Assembly: GCF_002099425.1 (NCBI RefSeq)
Contig: NW_018343984.1
Location: 13,955,001 to 14,019,000 of the forward strand
Reading direction: 5' to 3'
Length of the DNA: 64,000 nt
From: Phascolarctos cinereus
Lineage: Eukaryota; Chordata; Mammalia; Diprotodontia; Phascolarctidae
Of the stretch, positions 53,835 to 63,865 are shown piece after piece (position 1 is the stretch's first letter; each line of letters begins with the position of its first letter). Under the pieces are notes generated by a model. That model was not told the origin of the DNA. It saw only the letters and a program-made list of their open reading frames with translations, and did not search any database. The translations under genes and the position numbers were made by a program.

Positions 53835-54055
53835 AGTCATTTTTCAGTCATGTCCAACGCTTCATGACTCCTTTTGGGTTTTCTTGGCAAAGATACTGGA
53901 GTGATTTGCCATTTCCTTCTCCAGCTCATTTGACAGATGCCCCAGGAAATTGAGGCAAAGAGGGTTAAGTGACTTGTCTAGGGTCCCTTAGCTAGTAAAT
54001 TTCTGAGGCTGGATTTGAACACAGAAAGATGAGTTCTCTATCCATTGTGCCACTT
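53833..54055 (-). mobile_element. Mar-1 CORE-SINE
   Basis: 'cagtcatgtccaacgcttca', 'ggcaaagatactggagtgat', 'gttaagtgacttgtctaggg', 'ctatccattgtgccactta'. Confidence 0.92.
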
Positions 54056-54207
54056 ACGTGCACACACATCTTCACACACATACACATATTTGCACTGATG
54101 AACAAACCTTAAAGGTTGCTCACCTAAGTGTGCATCATAACAAAAATCTGGTACCATCTAATCATCATGTCATCTGCCATTTACATGCATATATACATAT
54201 ACACATA

Positions 54208-54893
54208 CAGTTGACCCCCATGACTTGTGGATTCCAGCTTTGCAAATTCACCCACTTGCTAAAATTTATTTGTAACCCCAAAATCAAAACTCATGGAAAT
54301 GTTCAGAGCAGCCAAAAATTTGAGTTGTCTGGTGTGCTTGTTTCCAGATGAGGTCGAACAAGGCAACTCTGCCTTCTTGTTTGAGCTCTCATGCTATCAA
54401 AAAATATCCCTGTCAGTGGTCCCCAAGCAATAGTACTGAAGTGCTGTTTTGTGTTCAGTACTGTTGGCCATGAATTCAATGTTAATAAATCAATGAAAGG
54501 AAGAGAAAATTCACATGTAGTCATTTGTAAGAAATAAATATTAGATAAAGTGTTTTAGAAAGAAATATACACGGGGTCAGCTAAGTGGCACAATGGATAG
54601 AGCACCGGCCCTGAAGTCAGGAGGACCTGAGTTCAAATCTGGCCTCAGACCAAACACTTGACACTTACTAGCTGTGTGACCCTGGGCAAGTCACTTAACC
54701 TCTATTGCCTTTAAAAAAAGAAAGAAATATACATGAAACGAGGTTATGTATTGATCAGCTGATGAAAACACTGCGATCAGAGGCTCAAAAGATCTAACCC
54801 TAGGACCAATGGTTCAGTATTTGCTTATTCAGTGTTCACAGTAATTTTACAGAACATAACTATCACAAATGACAAAAATTGACAACATATTTA
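54208..54893 (+). mobile_element. Tigger (pogo) DNA transposon, internally deleted
   Basis: Left end 'cagttgacccccatgacttg' follows TA. Then 'ccacttgctaaaatttattt', 'gtaaccccaaaatcaaaact' and 'gtactgaagtgctgttttgt', which overlaps the transposase start, then 'gctgttggcc'-like 'actgttggccatgaattcaa'. The right part has 'gaggttatgtattgatcagc' and 'ggaccaatggttcagtattt'. The body of the transposase is absent. A SINE splits it at 54572-54720. Confidence 0.82.
54572..54720 (+). mobile_element. Poly-A-tailed tRNA SINE inside Tigger
   Basis: 'ggggtcagctaagtggcaca', 'ggaggacctgagttcaaatc', 'gtgtgaccctgggcaagtca', A-tail. Exact 13-bp duplication 'aaagaaatataca' (54559-54571, 54721-54733). Confidence 0.95.
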
Positions 54894-55639
54894 TACAATG
54901 TACACACACACATATGTATGAGATGATATAGATATATCTATGTGTGTGTATATATATGTATTTGTACATACCTATATAAAACCCCACATATTTAGGTATG
55001 TATCAATGGACAAGCATTATAGGTTGTCCGCCTAACCATCCATCATTGCAATCTGAGTAATAGAAATTCTTCATCCACTTGATTTTGCTCACATAAATAG
55101 TTAGCCCAAAGCCTTTTGAGTGGTTAGAGATTTCTTACAGCTTTGAAGTGTTCTGGGGCTTAATGTAACCAACATAATGTCATCTTGCTAACAGGAATAT
55201 TTAAAAGGCCTCACCATCCACAGGGAATTCAATTCTTCTTCAACTTGTACTCTGGGCTGGATCTCCTCCATCACAGTGGAAAACAATTTTGGCAAGTCTA
55301 CAGCTCCACTCCTCATTTTTTGCCTCTTCTGATATTTATGATCAAAGGGTCAATGAGTTGGGCCTAGAATTAAAAAGGAGAGCTGGCCAAATTGCCTTCA
55401 TGAAATTACAAAGCTCCGTTAAATCACACAAGTATCTTTGTAATGCCAAGAGGCAGTAAGACCCTCAGCATGTTGGGTGGACCCCAGTGGCAAATTTTTA
55501 AATGAACAAGGATAAATGTCACCCAAGATTGGCAGGCCTAGATGGGTTGCATTGAATCTGCATTAATGGAAGGACTCACAAAGCAACGAAATCACAGATC
55601 TTCTTGAGAATTTAAATACTAATATTTATTTAAGAGGAA
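54894..55639. other. Unassigned stretch
   Basis: Short TA/CA run at 54900-54965; otherwise nothing recognised. Confidence 0.45.
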
Positions 55640-56208
55640 TATTTCATGAGTTCACAAAAGTTTTATTCTGATGCCTCATTGTTGAAGAGAGATGACCCTG
55701 GGTCCTCTAAGACTACACTATCAGGATATGAGCTCTGAAAAGTCCTTACATATGGCCCTGGTAATGTACTATATGTTTTGTCTGATGACCAGCCTCACTA
55801 CATTCAGAGAGGCTCATTACCAGAGGGACTCTCCCATGCTCCTCCACCATGACTCAGATGCCATATCATTTTGGAACTTCCCTCAAAAGACCTGGGGATT
55901 TTTCATCCTGGAACATAGGTCTGCTATGCTGGTCCCTTTCTCCCACTGGAGAGTTCTTAATGGAGATTTCCATATGGGGAATGGACCCAGGTTGGCTATG
56001 CTATGTTCCCTTCCTGCCTCTCTGGATTTCACCAGGCCCCAGTATAGGGACCTTCTCCCTCCACATGCCCCCCCCCCCGCTTTTTAGCTCCTTTTATATG
56101 TTGTCTTCCCCTATTACAATGTAAGCTCCTTGATGATGGAATCTGTCTCTTTGGTGGTATTTGTGTCCCTAGGGCTCAGCACATAATAACAACACAAATA
56201 AATGAGTG
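55640..56208 (+). mobile_element. L2-ended repeat E, copy 2
   Basis: L2-type terminus 'tacaatgtaagctccttgat', 'ttgtgtccctagggctcagc', 'aataaatgag'. Upstream 'ctcccactggagagttctta' and 'tggggaatggacccaggttg' match copy 1 at 15440-15815. The 131-codon frame across it is repeat-derived. Confidence 0.55.
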
Positions 56209-56387
56209 TTGCCTGCCTTCAGGATACTCAGTTTTTGGCCACAACAACTGTTGAACTACATAGATGGAAAGACCATCCATACCAGTAAAATAGCAGATGC
56301 CTAAGAATTATAAAAGATTTGCAAGATTCCTTTATTTTCCTGGGATAAAATAGCACAAGCACAAATTATTCTGATGAGAAAGAAGGT

Positions 56388-56640
56388 AGCTAGGTTGAGA
56401 AGTGGATAAAATGCTGGACCTGAAGTCAGGAAGGCTTGAGTTCAAATTGAGTCTCAGATACTTACTATCTGTGTGATGCGGCCAAGTCTTTTAACTTCTC
56501 TGTGCCTCACTTTCTCCATCTTTAAAATAGGGATAATAGCACCTACCTCTCAGGCTTATTGAGACAGTTGAATAAGATATTATCTATAAAGCACTTTGCA
56601 ACCTTAAAGTGCTGTATGAATTAGTTATTATTATTTTTAT
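56388..56640 (+). mobile_element. MIR SINE, full length
   Basis: 'gaagtggataaaatgctgga', 'gagttcaaattgagtctcag', 'cctacctctcaggcttattg', 'aaagcactttgcaaccttaa', 'gttattattattttta'. Confidence 0.9.
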
Positions 56641-56644
56641 CAGT

Positions 56645-56850
56645 TAGCAAACATTAATTAAGCACCACCTCGTGCTAGTCACTGTGCTAAGTATTAAGGA
56701 TATAAAGAAAGGCAAAAGACAAGTCCCTGCTCTCCAGGAATTCATGTCTAATGTTGTAAACAACTTGCAAACAACTGTGTACAAATAAGCTATATACAGG
56801 ATAAGTTCGAAACAATAAACAGAGGGAAGGCACTAGAATTAAAGGGGGCA
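56645..56850 (+). repeat. Repeat D fragment
   Basis: 'gctagtcactgtgctaagta', 'gaaaggcaaaagacaagtcc', 'gtacaaataagctatataca', 'gagggaaggcactagaatta'. Confidence 0.65.
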
Positions 56851-57062
56851 TTATTTTCATCAACATCATCATCGTCACCACCACGACCATCATCTTCTTC
56901 GTCATATCATCATCATCACCACCACCACTATCATCTGCTTCATCATCACCACCACTACCAGCACCACCATCATCATCTTCTTTTCATCATCACCACCACC
57001 ACTATCATCTGCTTCATCGTCATCACCACCACTGCCACCACCATTATCATCATCTTCGTTAT
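56851..57062. repeat. (CAT/CAC)n trinucleotide array
   Basis: CATCAT and CACCAC units with a higher-order unit: 'accaccactatcatctgctt' occurs twice about 75 bases apart. Confidence 0.93.
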
Positions 57063-57479
57063 TATAGCTGTCTAAAGAGTTAAATGTGAGTGCACAGGGA
57101 ATTCATTAACCAACTTAGAGTTTTAAAAGGCATGCACATAGCATGGAATCAAGGGCAATGTAATTAAGTATTAATTATATGTTAAAATATGAATTAAGTA
57201 TTAATAATAAAGAATGGCAGGGTCCTGTAAGAAAAGTCAGGAAACTGAAACTCAGAATGAGCTGAAGCTTGCCAGAAATCCAAAGAACAACAAATAAACC
57301 TTTATTAACTATATTGAGGGCAAGAAGAAGATCAGAGAATTGATAGTAGCAGTCATTGTCAGGTATACGGGACAAGAGTAACCAGTGAAAGGAGGAAACT
57401 AGTGCTAACCTGTGCCAATTTTGCTTCTGTTTTCTCTACTAAGGAGAACGATATTTAGACTGGATGGTTTGAATATTTA
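57063..57479. other. Unassigned stretch
   Basis: No repeat or gene recognised. Confidence 0.4.
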
Positions 57480-57726
57480 GATAGCTTGTCATCTTTTCCA
57501 ATTCTCCAGACATAAGCTAAAAGCTTGTTTTGATTTATAGTTCTTTTATTACTGATGATTTAGAGCAATCTTTCATGTAGTTATTAAAATTTATATCATT
57601 TATAATGTTTCTTTGGGAACTATTTGTGCAAATATGTTGGCTACTTATCCATTGTGGAATGGCTCTCAGTCTTACACACTTGTGTTAATTCTTTATGTAT
57701 CTCGGATATTAATGTTCTCTGTCTAC
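57480..57726 (-). mobile_element. L1 ORF2 fragment, inverted
   Basis: 'ttactgatgatttagagcaa', 'caaatatgttggctacttat' and 'ttctttatgtatctcggata' resemble the inverted L1 ORF2 C-terminal region, heavily diverged. Confidence 0.5.
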
Positions 57727-57727
57727 C

Positions 57728-58000
57728 TAATTAGGTGGTACAGTGGATATAACACTGGACTTGAAGTCAGGGAGACCTCAGTTCAAATCCTTCATCAGAC
57801 ACTTAGGACCTTGGACAAGTCATTTAATCATTTAATTGCCATGTCTCTCAATTTTCTTAACTGAAAAATCATAAATAGTTATAAAGAATTAAAGAACTAT
57901 AAAGAACTAAAATAGTTCTTACCTCCCAGAATTGTAGTAGGGATAATGAGATAATTGTAAAGTGCTTTGCAAAACTTAAAGTCCTATATAAATGCTAGCT
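57728..58000 (+). mobile_element. MIR SINE, full length
   Basis: 'ttaggtggtacagtggatat', 'gacctcagttcaaatccttc', 'acctcccagaattgtagtag', 'aaagtgctttgcaaaactta', 'ctatataaatgctagctgct'. Confidence 0.9.
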
Positions 58001-58176
58001 GCTGCTACTACTACTAGACTACCCCCTACCACTGTCACCACTACAACAGCTACTGCTACTACTACTACCACCACCACCACTATCACCATGACTACTACTA
58101 CTACTACCACCACTACTACTATCACTACCACTCCTCCTCCTTCTTCTCCTACTATTATTCCTATTCCTACTACCAC
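58000..58176. repeat. (CTA/CCA)n trinucleotide array from a MIR tail
   Basis: CTGCTACTACTA passes into ACC/ACT units. It starts exactly at the MIR 3' tail, so it probably grew from it. Open frames on both strands are artefacts. Confidence 0.93.
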
Positions 58177-58194
58177 CTAAGAAATAAGTCCTTA

Positions 58195-59200
58195 TTTGAT
58201 GAGAACTACTGGGAAAACTGGAAAGGAATCTGGCAGAAAATAGATTTAGAACAACACCTTATACCATATTCCACAATATATTCAAAATGAGTTTATTACC
58301 TGAATATTAAAGATTGTATCATATTAAAAATTAGAAGAGAGGTAGCTCATATACCTTTCACAGGCATGGGTAGGAAGTAAATTCCTAATCAAATAAGTAA
58401 CAGAGGTGATTACAAAAGATAAGACTGATCATTCTGATTGCATGACATTGCACAAACAAAATTAACTCATCTGGGATAAACAGAGCAGTGGTTAGTTGGA
58501 AAAAAAGAAACTTTTTATGAAATTATCTCTGATAAGATTTTGATATGCAAGATAGATAGATAACAGACAAAAATATGTAAGACCAGAAGTGTTTTCCCAA
58601 TAGAGATGTGGTGAAAGGATATTGATAAACAGTTCTCAAAAGGAAGAATTGCAAACCATCAACAGCTCTATGAATGAATGCTCTAAATCACTGACAATAG
58701 GAGAAATGCAAATCAAAACAACCCCAAGATTTCACCTTAAAATTGTTTAGTTATTTTCATTCATGTCTGACTCTTTGTGACCCCTTTTGGTGTTTTCTTG
58801 GCAAAGATACTGGAGTGGTTTGCCATTTCCTTCTCCAACTCATTTTACAGATAAGGAAACTGAGGCAAACAGGGTTAAGTGACTTGCCCAGGGTCACTGA
58901 GCTAGAATGTATCTGAGGTCAAATTGGAACTCAGGTCTTCCTAATTCCAGGCCCAGTATTCTATCCCTTGCACCTAAGTGCCTTACACCCAGCAGATTGG
59001 CAATGAAGACAAAAGATGGAAATAATCTATGATGGAGGGTTTGTGGAGGAGTAGGCATACTGGTTCATTATTGGTGGAGCTATATCTTAATGATTACAAT
59101 CTTTCTGGGAAGCAGTTTGGAATTATTTAAATTGAATGACTAAAATACTCATATATTCTAACTCTGAGATCAAAGAAAGCTCACATCTTGTAAAAAGATT
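58195..59200 (+). mobile_element. L1 ORF2 C-terminal fragment, old, split by Mar-1
   Basis: 58195-58736 ('tactgggaaaactggaaagg', 'aaacagttctcaaaaggaag', 'tgctctaaatcactgac', 'gagaaatgcaaatcaaaaca') and 58984-59200 ('cagattggcaatgaagacaa', 'cattattggtggagctat', 'gaagcagtttggaatt') parallel the L1 at 16896-18313 but carry many more changes and no long frame. Confidence 0.88.
58737..58983 (-). mobile_element. Mar-1 CORE-SINE inside L1
   Basis: 'ttcattcatgtctgactctt', 'ggcaaagatactggagtggt', 'gttaagtgacttgcccaggg', 'agtattctatcccttgcacc'. Confidence 0.93.
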
Positions 59201-59229
59201 ACAGGATGTACATTATCCCCTTACACGTG

Positions 59230-59383
59230 TGTGAATTTGTGTTGTCTTCCAGATAAATTATAAATCCCTTGAAGGTAGATACTATTTCTCTTCTGTTTCT
59301 GTCTCTTCAGCATATAGGGCACATAGCACGGTGTCTTACATGTAGTAAGTGTTAAATAATTATGGATTGATTGATTGACTGGC
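59230..59383 (+). mobile_element. L2 LINE 3' end
   Basis: 'gtcttccagataaattataa', 'cccttgaaggtagatactat', 'agggcacatagcacggtgtc', 'gtaagtgttaaataattatg'. Confidence 0.75.
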
Positions 59384-60005
59384 ACAATAGGAAGGAACAT
59401 TTAGATCACATCATTATGTGCTAGCTCCTAAAGCTGAGGGTCCATATATATGTGGGAAGACTCTTCTTGTCTCCCATTTATGTTGACAAGCTGAAACTTC
59501 CCAAAATTGGCCACAGAAAAGAATCAGCTCTATCACTACACAGGGATGTGAAAACAAACTTAAATATTTTAGGAAACAATGACGGAGTAAAGGCAAAAAT
59601 AATACTGAGGTACTCTATGATGAGGCTGAGGTCAGGGGAAGGAAGCATGAAATCTGAAAGGTGAAGAAATAAGGGTCAGCGCTGAAAGGAAGGTGGAAGT
59701 ATGATGACTCAAAAAGGGATTTCCCACAAAAGGAAAAGATCAAACGAGATAGCAATGATGAATTGCCTTCAGTCTCAGGCAGATTCTCTCCATGGTTAAT
59801 GGACACTATGTCCACATATACTTGGTCAGAACTGTTTTCCTTCCCTAGCAACTGGAATAGACAAAGGGAAGAGATTATTTTACATGCGAGCCAATGGGAA
59901 TAGAGTATTCCATGAGGGATGATAATTCCATAGCATGGTAATTGAGAAAGTCATTTAAATATCATGTATTTCAACATTAATATGCTAGCAAATAGAAGCA
60001 TCTGG
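59384..60005. other. Unassigned stretch
   Basis: No family recognised; several short frames without support. Confidence 0.4.
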
Positions 60006-60006
60006 A

Positions 60007-60192
60007 CAGGGGTGGGGAACCTATGGCCTTCTAGGTCCTTGGGTGCAGCCTTTTGACTGAGTCTAAGTTTTACAGAACAAATATTTTTATTAAGGGGATT
60101 TGTTCTGTAAAGTTTGGATTCAGTCAAAGGGCCTCACTTGAAGACATAGAGGACCACATTGTGGCCCCAAGGCTGTAGGTTCCCAACCCCTG
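60007..60192. mobile_element. Palindromic hAT MITE
   Basis: Left 'caggggtggggaacctatgg' pairs with right 'ctgtaggttcccaacccctg', and the arms stay complementary inward ('ttttacagaacaaat' with 'atttgttctgtaaag') to a loop near 60082-60099. Flanks 'catctgga' and 'atctaaga' may be a decayed 8-bp duplication. Confidence 0.85.
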
Positions 60193-60214
60193 ATCTAAGA
60201 TCTATAGAGTATTA

Positions 60215-60362
60215 CAATTTACTCAATAAACATTTATTAAGTTCCTACTGTGTATTAGGCCCTGTTCTAGGTACATGGGATAAAAAGACAAAAACAAAAC
60301 AGTTCCTGCCTTTGTTGAACTTGCATTCTACTAGGGGAATCATGTATGTAGTTGAGTAAATG
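60215..60362 (+). repeat. Repeat D fragment
   Basis: 'aataaacatttattaagttc', 'ttaggccctgttctaggtac', 'acttgcattctactagggga'. Confidence 0.6.
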
Positions 60363-60407
60363 CAAAGTACTTTTACAGGTGGTTTGGAAAGGAAGAGAGG
60401 GAAGGGG

Positions 60408-60522
60408 ACAAACATTTATTAAGCACCTACTATCTACCAGGCACTCTGCTAATATTATCTCATTTGCTCCTCACAACAGCCCTGGGAGTAGGTCTTATTG
60501 TGATCTCCATTTTATAGTTGAC
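60408..60522 (-). mobile_element. MIR 5'-less fragment
   Basis: 'aacatttattaagcacctac', 'ctatctaccaggcactctgc', 'ctcctcacaacagccctggg', 'ctccattttatagttg'. Confidence 0.75.
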
Positions 60523-61589
60523 TTCATGGTCAACCCTTCAGCTGAGCTGTCCCACTCATGGCTTTCTGTGGGCACCATTTCTTAAGGATGGGAAGGGGGG
60601 AGCAGCTGGCCAAGTGCTTGTCCCCATTTCTTGCATTAAGCAATTAAACTGTGAAAGAAATTAAAACCCAGCACCGAGAATGTTTGTTACTGTGGGCATC
60701 ATGCCTGTATAGTAAAGCACTGCAGTGGCGCCATTCATCCTGCTGCAGGGAAGAATCTGTCAGCATTTCCACTTTAGCCCCCTTCTGAATGAGTTCCAAA
60801 AACGACGGCATTACCAGGAAACCCATTAGTCTTTAAATGTATATAGAAAGCTAAATTAAATTAAGAAGGGCAGAACTTGCCTTTGCTACTCTCTGGATTT
60901 CTTTTCCCTAAATTAGGAAAACAGCCCAAATCCCCTTTTAATGATTTGACTTCTGACACCAGATGTCCAGGCCAACTGAGAACTGGCGAGGGCTATTAGG
61001 CAGAGGGAGAGCAAGACCGAGATATTACTTCCCAAGCCTTTTGTGTTTCTCTACCAAAATCCCTTCACTGAACTATTATTACAGAGCTGTTTTATAGGAA
61101 TAACAGGTATTTTGGGAGTGAAAATTTTTATCCAGGCTGACTTTTTCTGAATCTCCTAAGACTAAATTTCCCATATTTTCTAGGACATTATTCATTCCCA
61201 AATTTTGGTGAAAATAGCCTGTCTTAAAACTTATGTTGAAAGAATTAGCATGGTTCAGGGTCATAACTATACTGGGAGTATTTGGGATCTTTCCCCTAGG
61301 TAAGAAGACTTAGGATCTCAAGTATCAGGGTTTCCATCTCTCCATCTTCAGTTATTTACAAGGAGAAATAGGAGCAGTTGGAAGATTCAACAGTATCTGC
61401 TGTAATTATAGAGATGTTTTAAATCTTTAAACTATCTTTCATGAACTTTGTTTTGATGTTGAATCAGGGGAGGCCAAGGGGAGCAGAAGCATATTAATGT
61501 CATTGGCTTCCTGAGATGTCAATGATCAGTCAATGGTGACACACCATCCATTTAAAAGGATCCTTGGCTAGTGTGACGCCCACTCAGCT
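60523..61589. other. Repeat-free unique stretch, candidate conserved non-coding DNA
   Basis: More than 1 kb without recognised repeats. Contains homeodomain-like cores ('ttttaatgatttgac', 'taaattaaattaag') at about 60850-60950 and a segment (61470-61560) that resembles 62753-62850. No coding evidence. Confidence 0.4.
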
Positions 61590-61738
61590 GTGTGAAACTC
61601 AGGTGCTTCATTTATAACTTGTGTGATGTTGAGCAAATCAATTAATCTCTCTAATGCTCAGTTTTCTCATCTGCAAAATGAAAGGATTGGTCTAGATGAC
61701 CCCTAGGATCCCTTCCAACTCACAATCTGATCCTATCA
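61590..61738 (+). mobile_element. MIR SINE
   Basis: 'ttgtgtgatgttgagcaaat', 'gctcagttttctcatctgca', 'gatgacccctaggatccctt'. Confidence 0.8.
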
Positions 61739-61992
61739 CACTATCTCTGTAACCCCATTAGGACAAAATCTCTGCCCAGAGTCCTGGGGTCTTTTGACCT
61801 CAAATTGAATCCTCTGGACCTCATCAATGGAGGAAACGAACTCAAATACGTTAAAAATATTTTAAAAGTTTTCTTAATGACTTTTGTTTTTTGTTCAAAG
61901 ACATACTCTTTTGTCCTTGACATCCCCACTGCCTTCTGAACCCCTTCCCCACCTTAGTCCCATCCCTGAAAACAGAGGAAAAGAAATAGTTT

Positions 61993-62147
61993 AATCTCTC
62001 TTTTTTTTTAGGATAGGCAATGGGGTTAAGTGACTTGCCCAGGGTCACACAGCTAGTAAGTGTTATGTGTCTGAGGCTGGATTTGAACTCAGGTCCTCCT
62101 GAATCCAAGGCCAGTGCTCTATCCACTGCACCACCTAGCTGCCCCCA
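61993..62147 (-). mobile_element. Poly-A-tailed tRNA SINE, young
   Basis: Inverted copy with few differences from that at 26251-26397. Exact duplication 'aaaagaaatagttt' (61979-61992, 62148-62161). Confidence 0.95.
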
Positions 62148-62289
62148 AAAAGAAATAGTTTTAAAAAAATTGATACACTAACTTCATCTGAGACTATATA
62201 CACCATCCCTTGACTCTCAAGGTAAAGGACAATGGAAGATTCCCTCATCTTGTCTCTAGGGATAAGATCCAATATTATAATTACGTGGC

Positions 62290-62530
62290 GTTCAATTTCA
62301 TCTTGTCATGTTTTTCATTTATACTGTAGTAGTCATTTCATGTATATTGCTTGAGGAATTTTGCTTACTTCACTCTGCATCAGTTCATATAAGTCTTCCC
62401 CTGCTTCCGTGAACTCCTCCCACACATTGCTTTTTATATCACAGTAATATGCTATTACATTCAGTGACCACAACCAAACAGATTTAATCTAACCACTTCA
62501 GGTTACAAACGGATATTTTTATACTACCCT
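62290..62530 (-). mobile_element. L1 3' region fragment, inverted
   Basis: 'cttcactctgcatcagttca', 'tataagtcttcccctgcttc', 'cacagtaatatgctattaca', as in the inverted L1 at 42700-43011 but more diverged. Confidence 0.7.
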
Positions 62531-62961
62531 TACTTCGGGAAGTATAAAAAAAAACTTAACGTTTTTGCATTGCAGTAGAATATAGAACCTTCTAAACTTG
62601 CCATTTGGATTGCTCTTCCTAAATGATTTTCCTGGCTGTCATTCTTCAGGCTTTCGTAGTGTCTCCTGGATCTCTTTCGTGTTGAGACAAAAAACAAAAT
62701 TACAAAGAAACAAGACTTTCTGTTAAGGGCTTTCTTATTCAGTTAAATTAAGGGAAGAAAAGGAGAGCAAGAATGTATTAATATAATTGGCTGACTGAAC
62801 TGTCAATCATTCTCAAACAAATCAATAATGGTATAAATATCCAATTAAAATGTCAATTTGGCTTCTTTCTTTGAAGCTTAAGTCTTCATCTCATCTACCT
62901 TTTGGGTGTAGAGGAACTTTCATTTTGGTTTGGTTTTGTTATTTTTTTCAGATCTTGGCTT
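62531..62961. other. Unassigned stretch
   Basis: No repeat recognised. 62753-62850 resembles 61470-61560. Confidence 0.4.
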
Positions 62962-63476
62962 TAAGTAATAATAATTGCTAACATGTAGTTATAGGAAGTT
63001 ACCTAGGTAGATAGATAGAGCAACCAGCCTGGAGTCAGGAAGACGTGAGCTGAAATCTGGCCTCAGATACTTATTATCTGTGTGACCATGGGCAAATCGC
63101 TTAACCCTGTTTGCCTCAGTTTCCTCATCTGTAAAATGAGCTGGAAAAGGAAATGGCAAACCACTGCAGTATCTTTGCCAAGAAAACCCCAAATGCGGTC
63201 ACAAAGACTTGGACATGACTGAAACAACTAAATAACAACAAAAATACATAGTACTTTAAGGGTTTCAAAGTATTTTTGCATATGTTTTCTCATTTGATTT
63301 TCACAACAACCTTGGGAAGCAGAATCTATTATTGCTCCCATTTTACAGATGGGGAAACTAAGGTAGACAGAGATTAAAGGACTTGCCCCAGGGTCACACA
63401 GCTAGTAAGTGTTTGAGACTAGATTTGAATTCAGATCTTCCTGACTTTAGGTCAAGTATTCTATCTAGTGAGACAC
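62962..63476 (-). mobile_element. MIR SINE split by a Mar-1
   Basis: Tail at 62962-62992 ('taataataattgctaacatg') and body at 63244-63476 ('ttcacaacaaccttgggaag', 'cccattttacagatggggaa', 'agggtcacacagctagtaag', 'gatcttcctgactttaggtc'). Confidence 0.85.
62993..63243 (+). mobile_element. Mar-1 CORE-SINE inside MIR
   Basis: 'cctggagtcaggaagacgtg', 'gtttgcctcagtttcctcat', 'gcagtatctttgccaagaaa', 'cttggacatgactgaaacaa'. Confidence 0.93.
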
Positions 63477-63737
63477 CCTATTCTACACAAGAGATGATGG
63501 GAATAGACCCTGGGCAAGTTGGATAATTCTGACTCCTTTGTGCCCACAAAGACTTCAGGGCTTGAAGGTCAATTAGGGAAAAAATGGGGTGTTTTTTTCA
63601 AACTTCCAGAATGATAAAAATATGATGATTGGGTGGGATATTCATGGACTAAGAACTAGGAAAAAGAAGACATACGATTGTGAAGTTACCCTGTCCCAGA
63701 TCACTGTTCATAAGGAAGACCTGTTCAGAATACAAGA

Positions 63738-63865
63738 ATGAATAACTGAATGAAAAAAACATTTACTGTGTGCAAGGCTCTGGGCTAAGTGCTAGGAATA
63801 CAAATACAAAAGGCAAGATTGTCTTTGCCTTCAATGAGTTTATATTCTAATGGAGTGGGAGCCAG
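63738..63865 (+). repeat. Repeat D fragment
   Basis: 'acatttactgtgtgcaaggc', 'tctgggctaagtgctaggaa', 'ccttcaatgagtttatattc'. Confidence 0.65.

Noticed and set aside
55692-56087. 131-codon plus-strand frame
   Set aside because: Lies inside repeat E upstream of an L2-type end; probably chance or decayed repeat.
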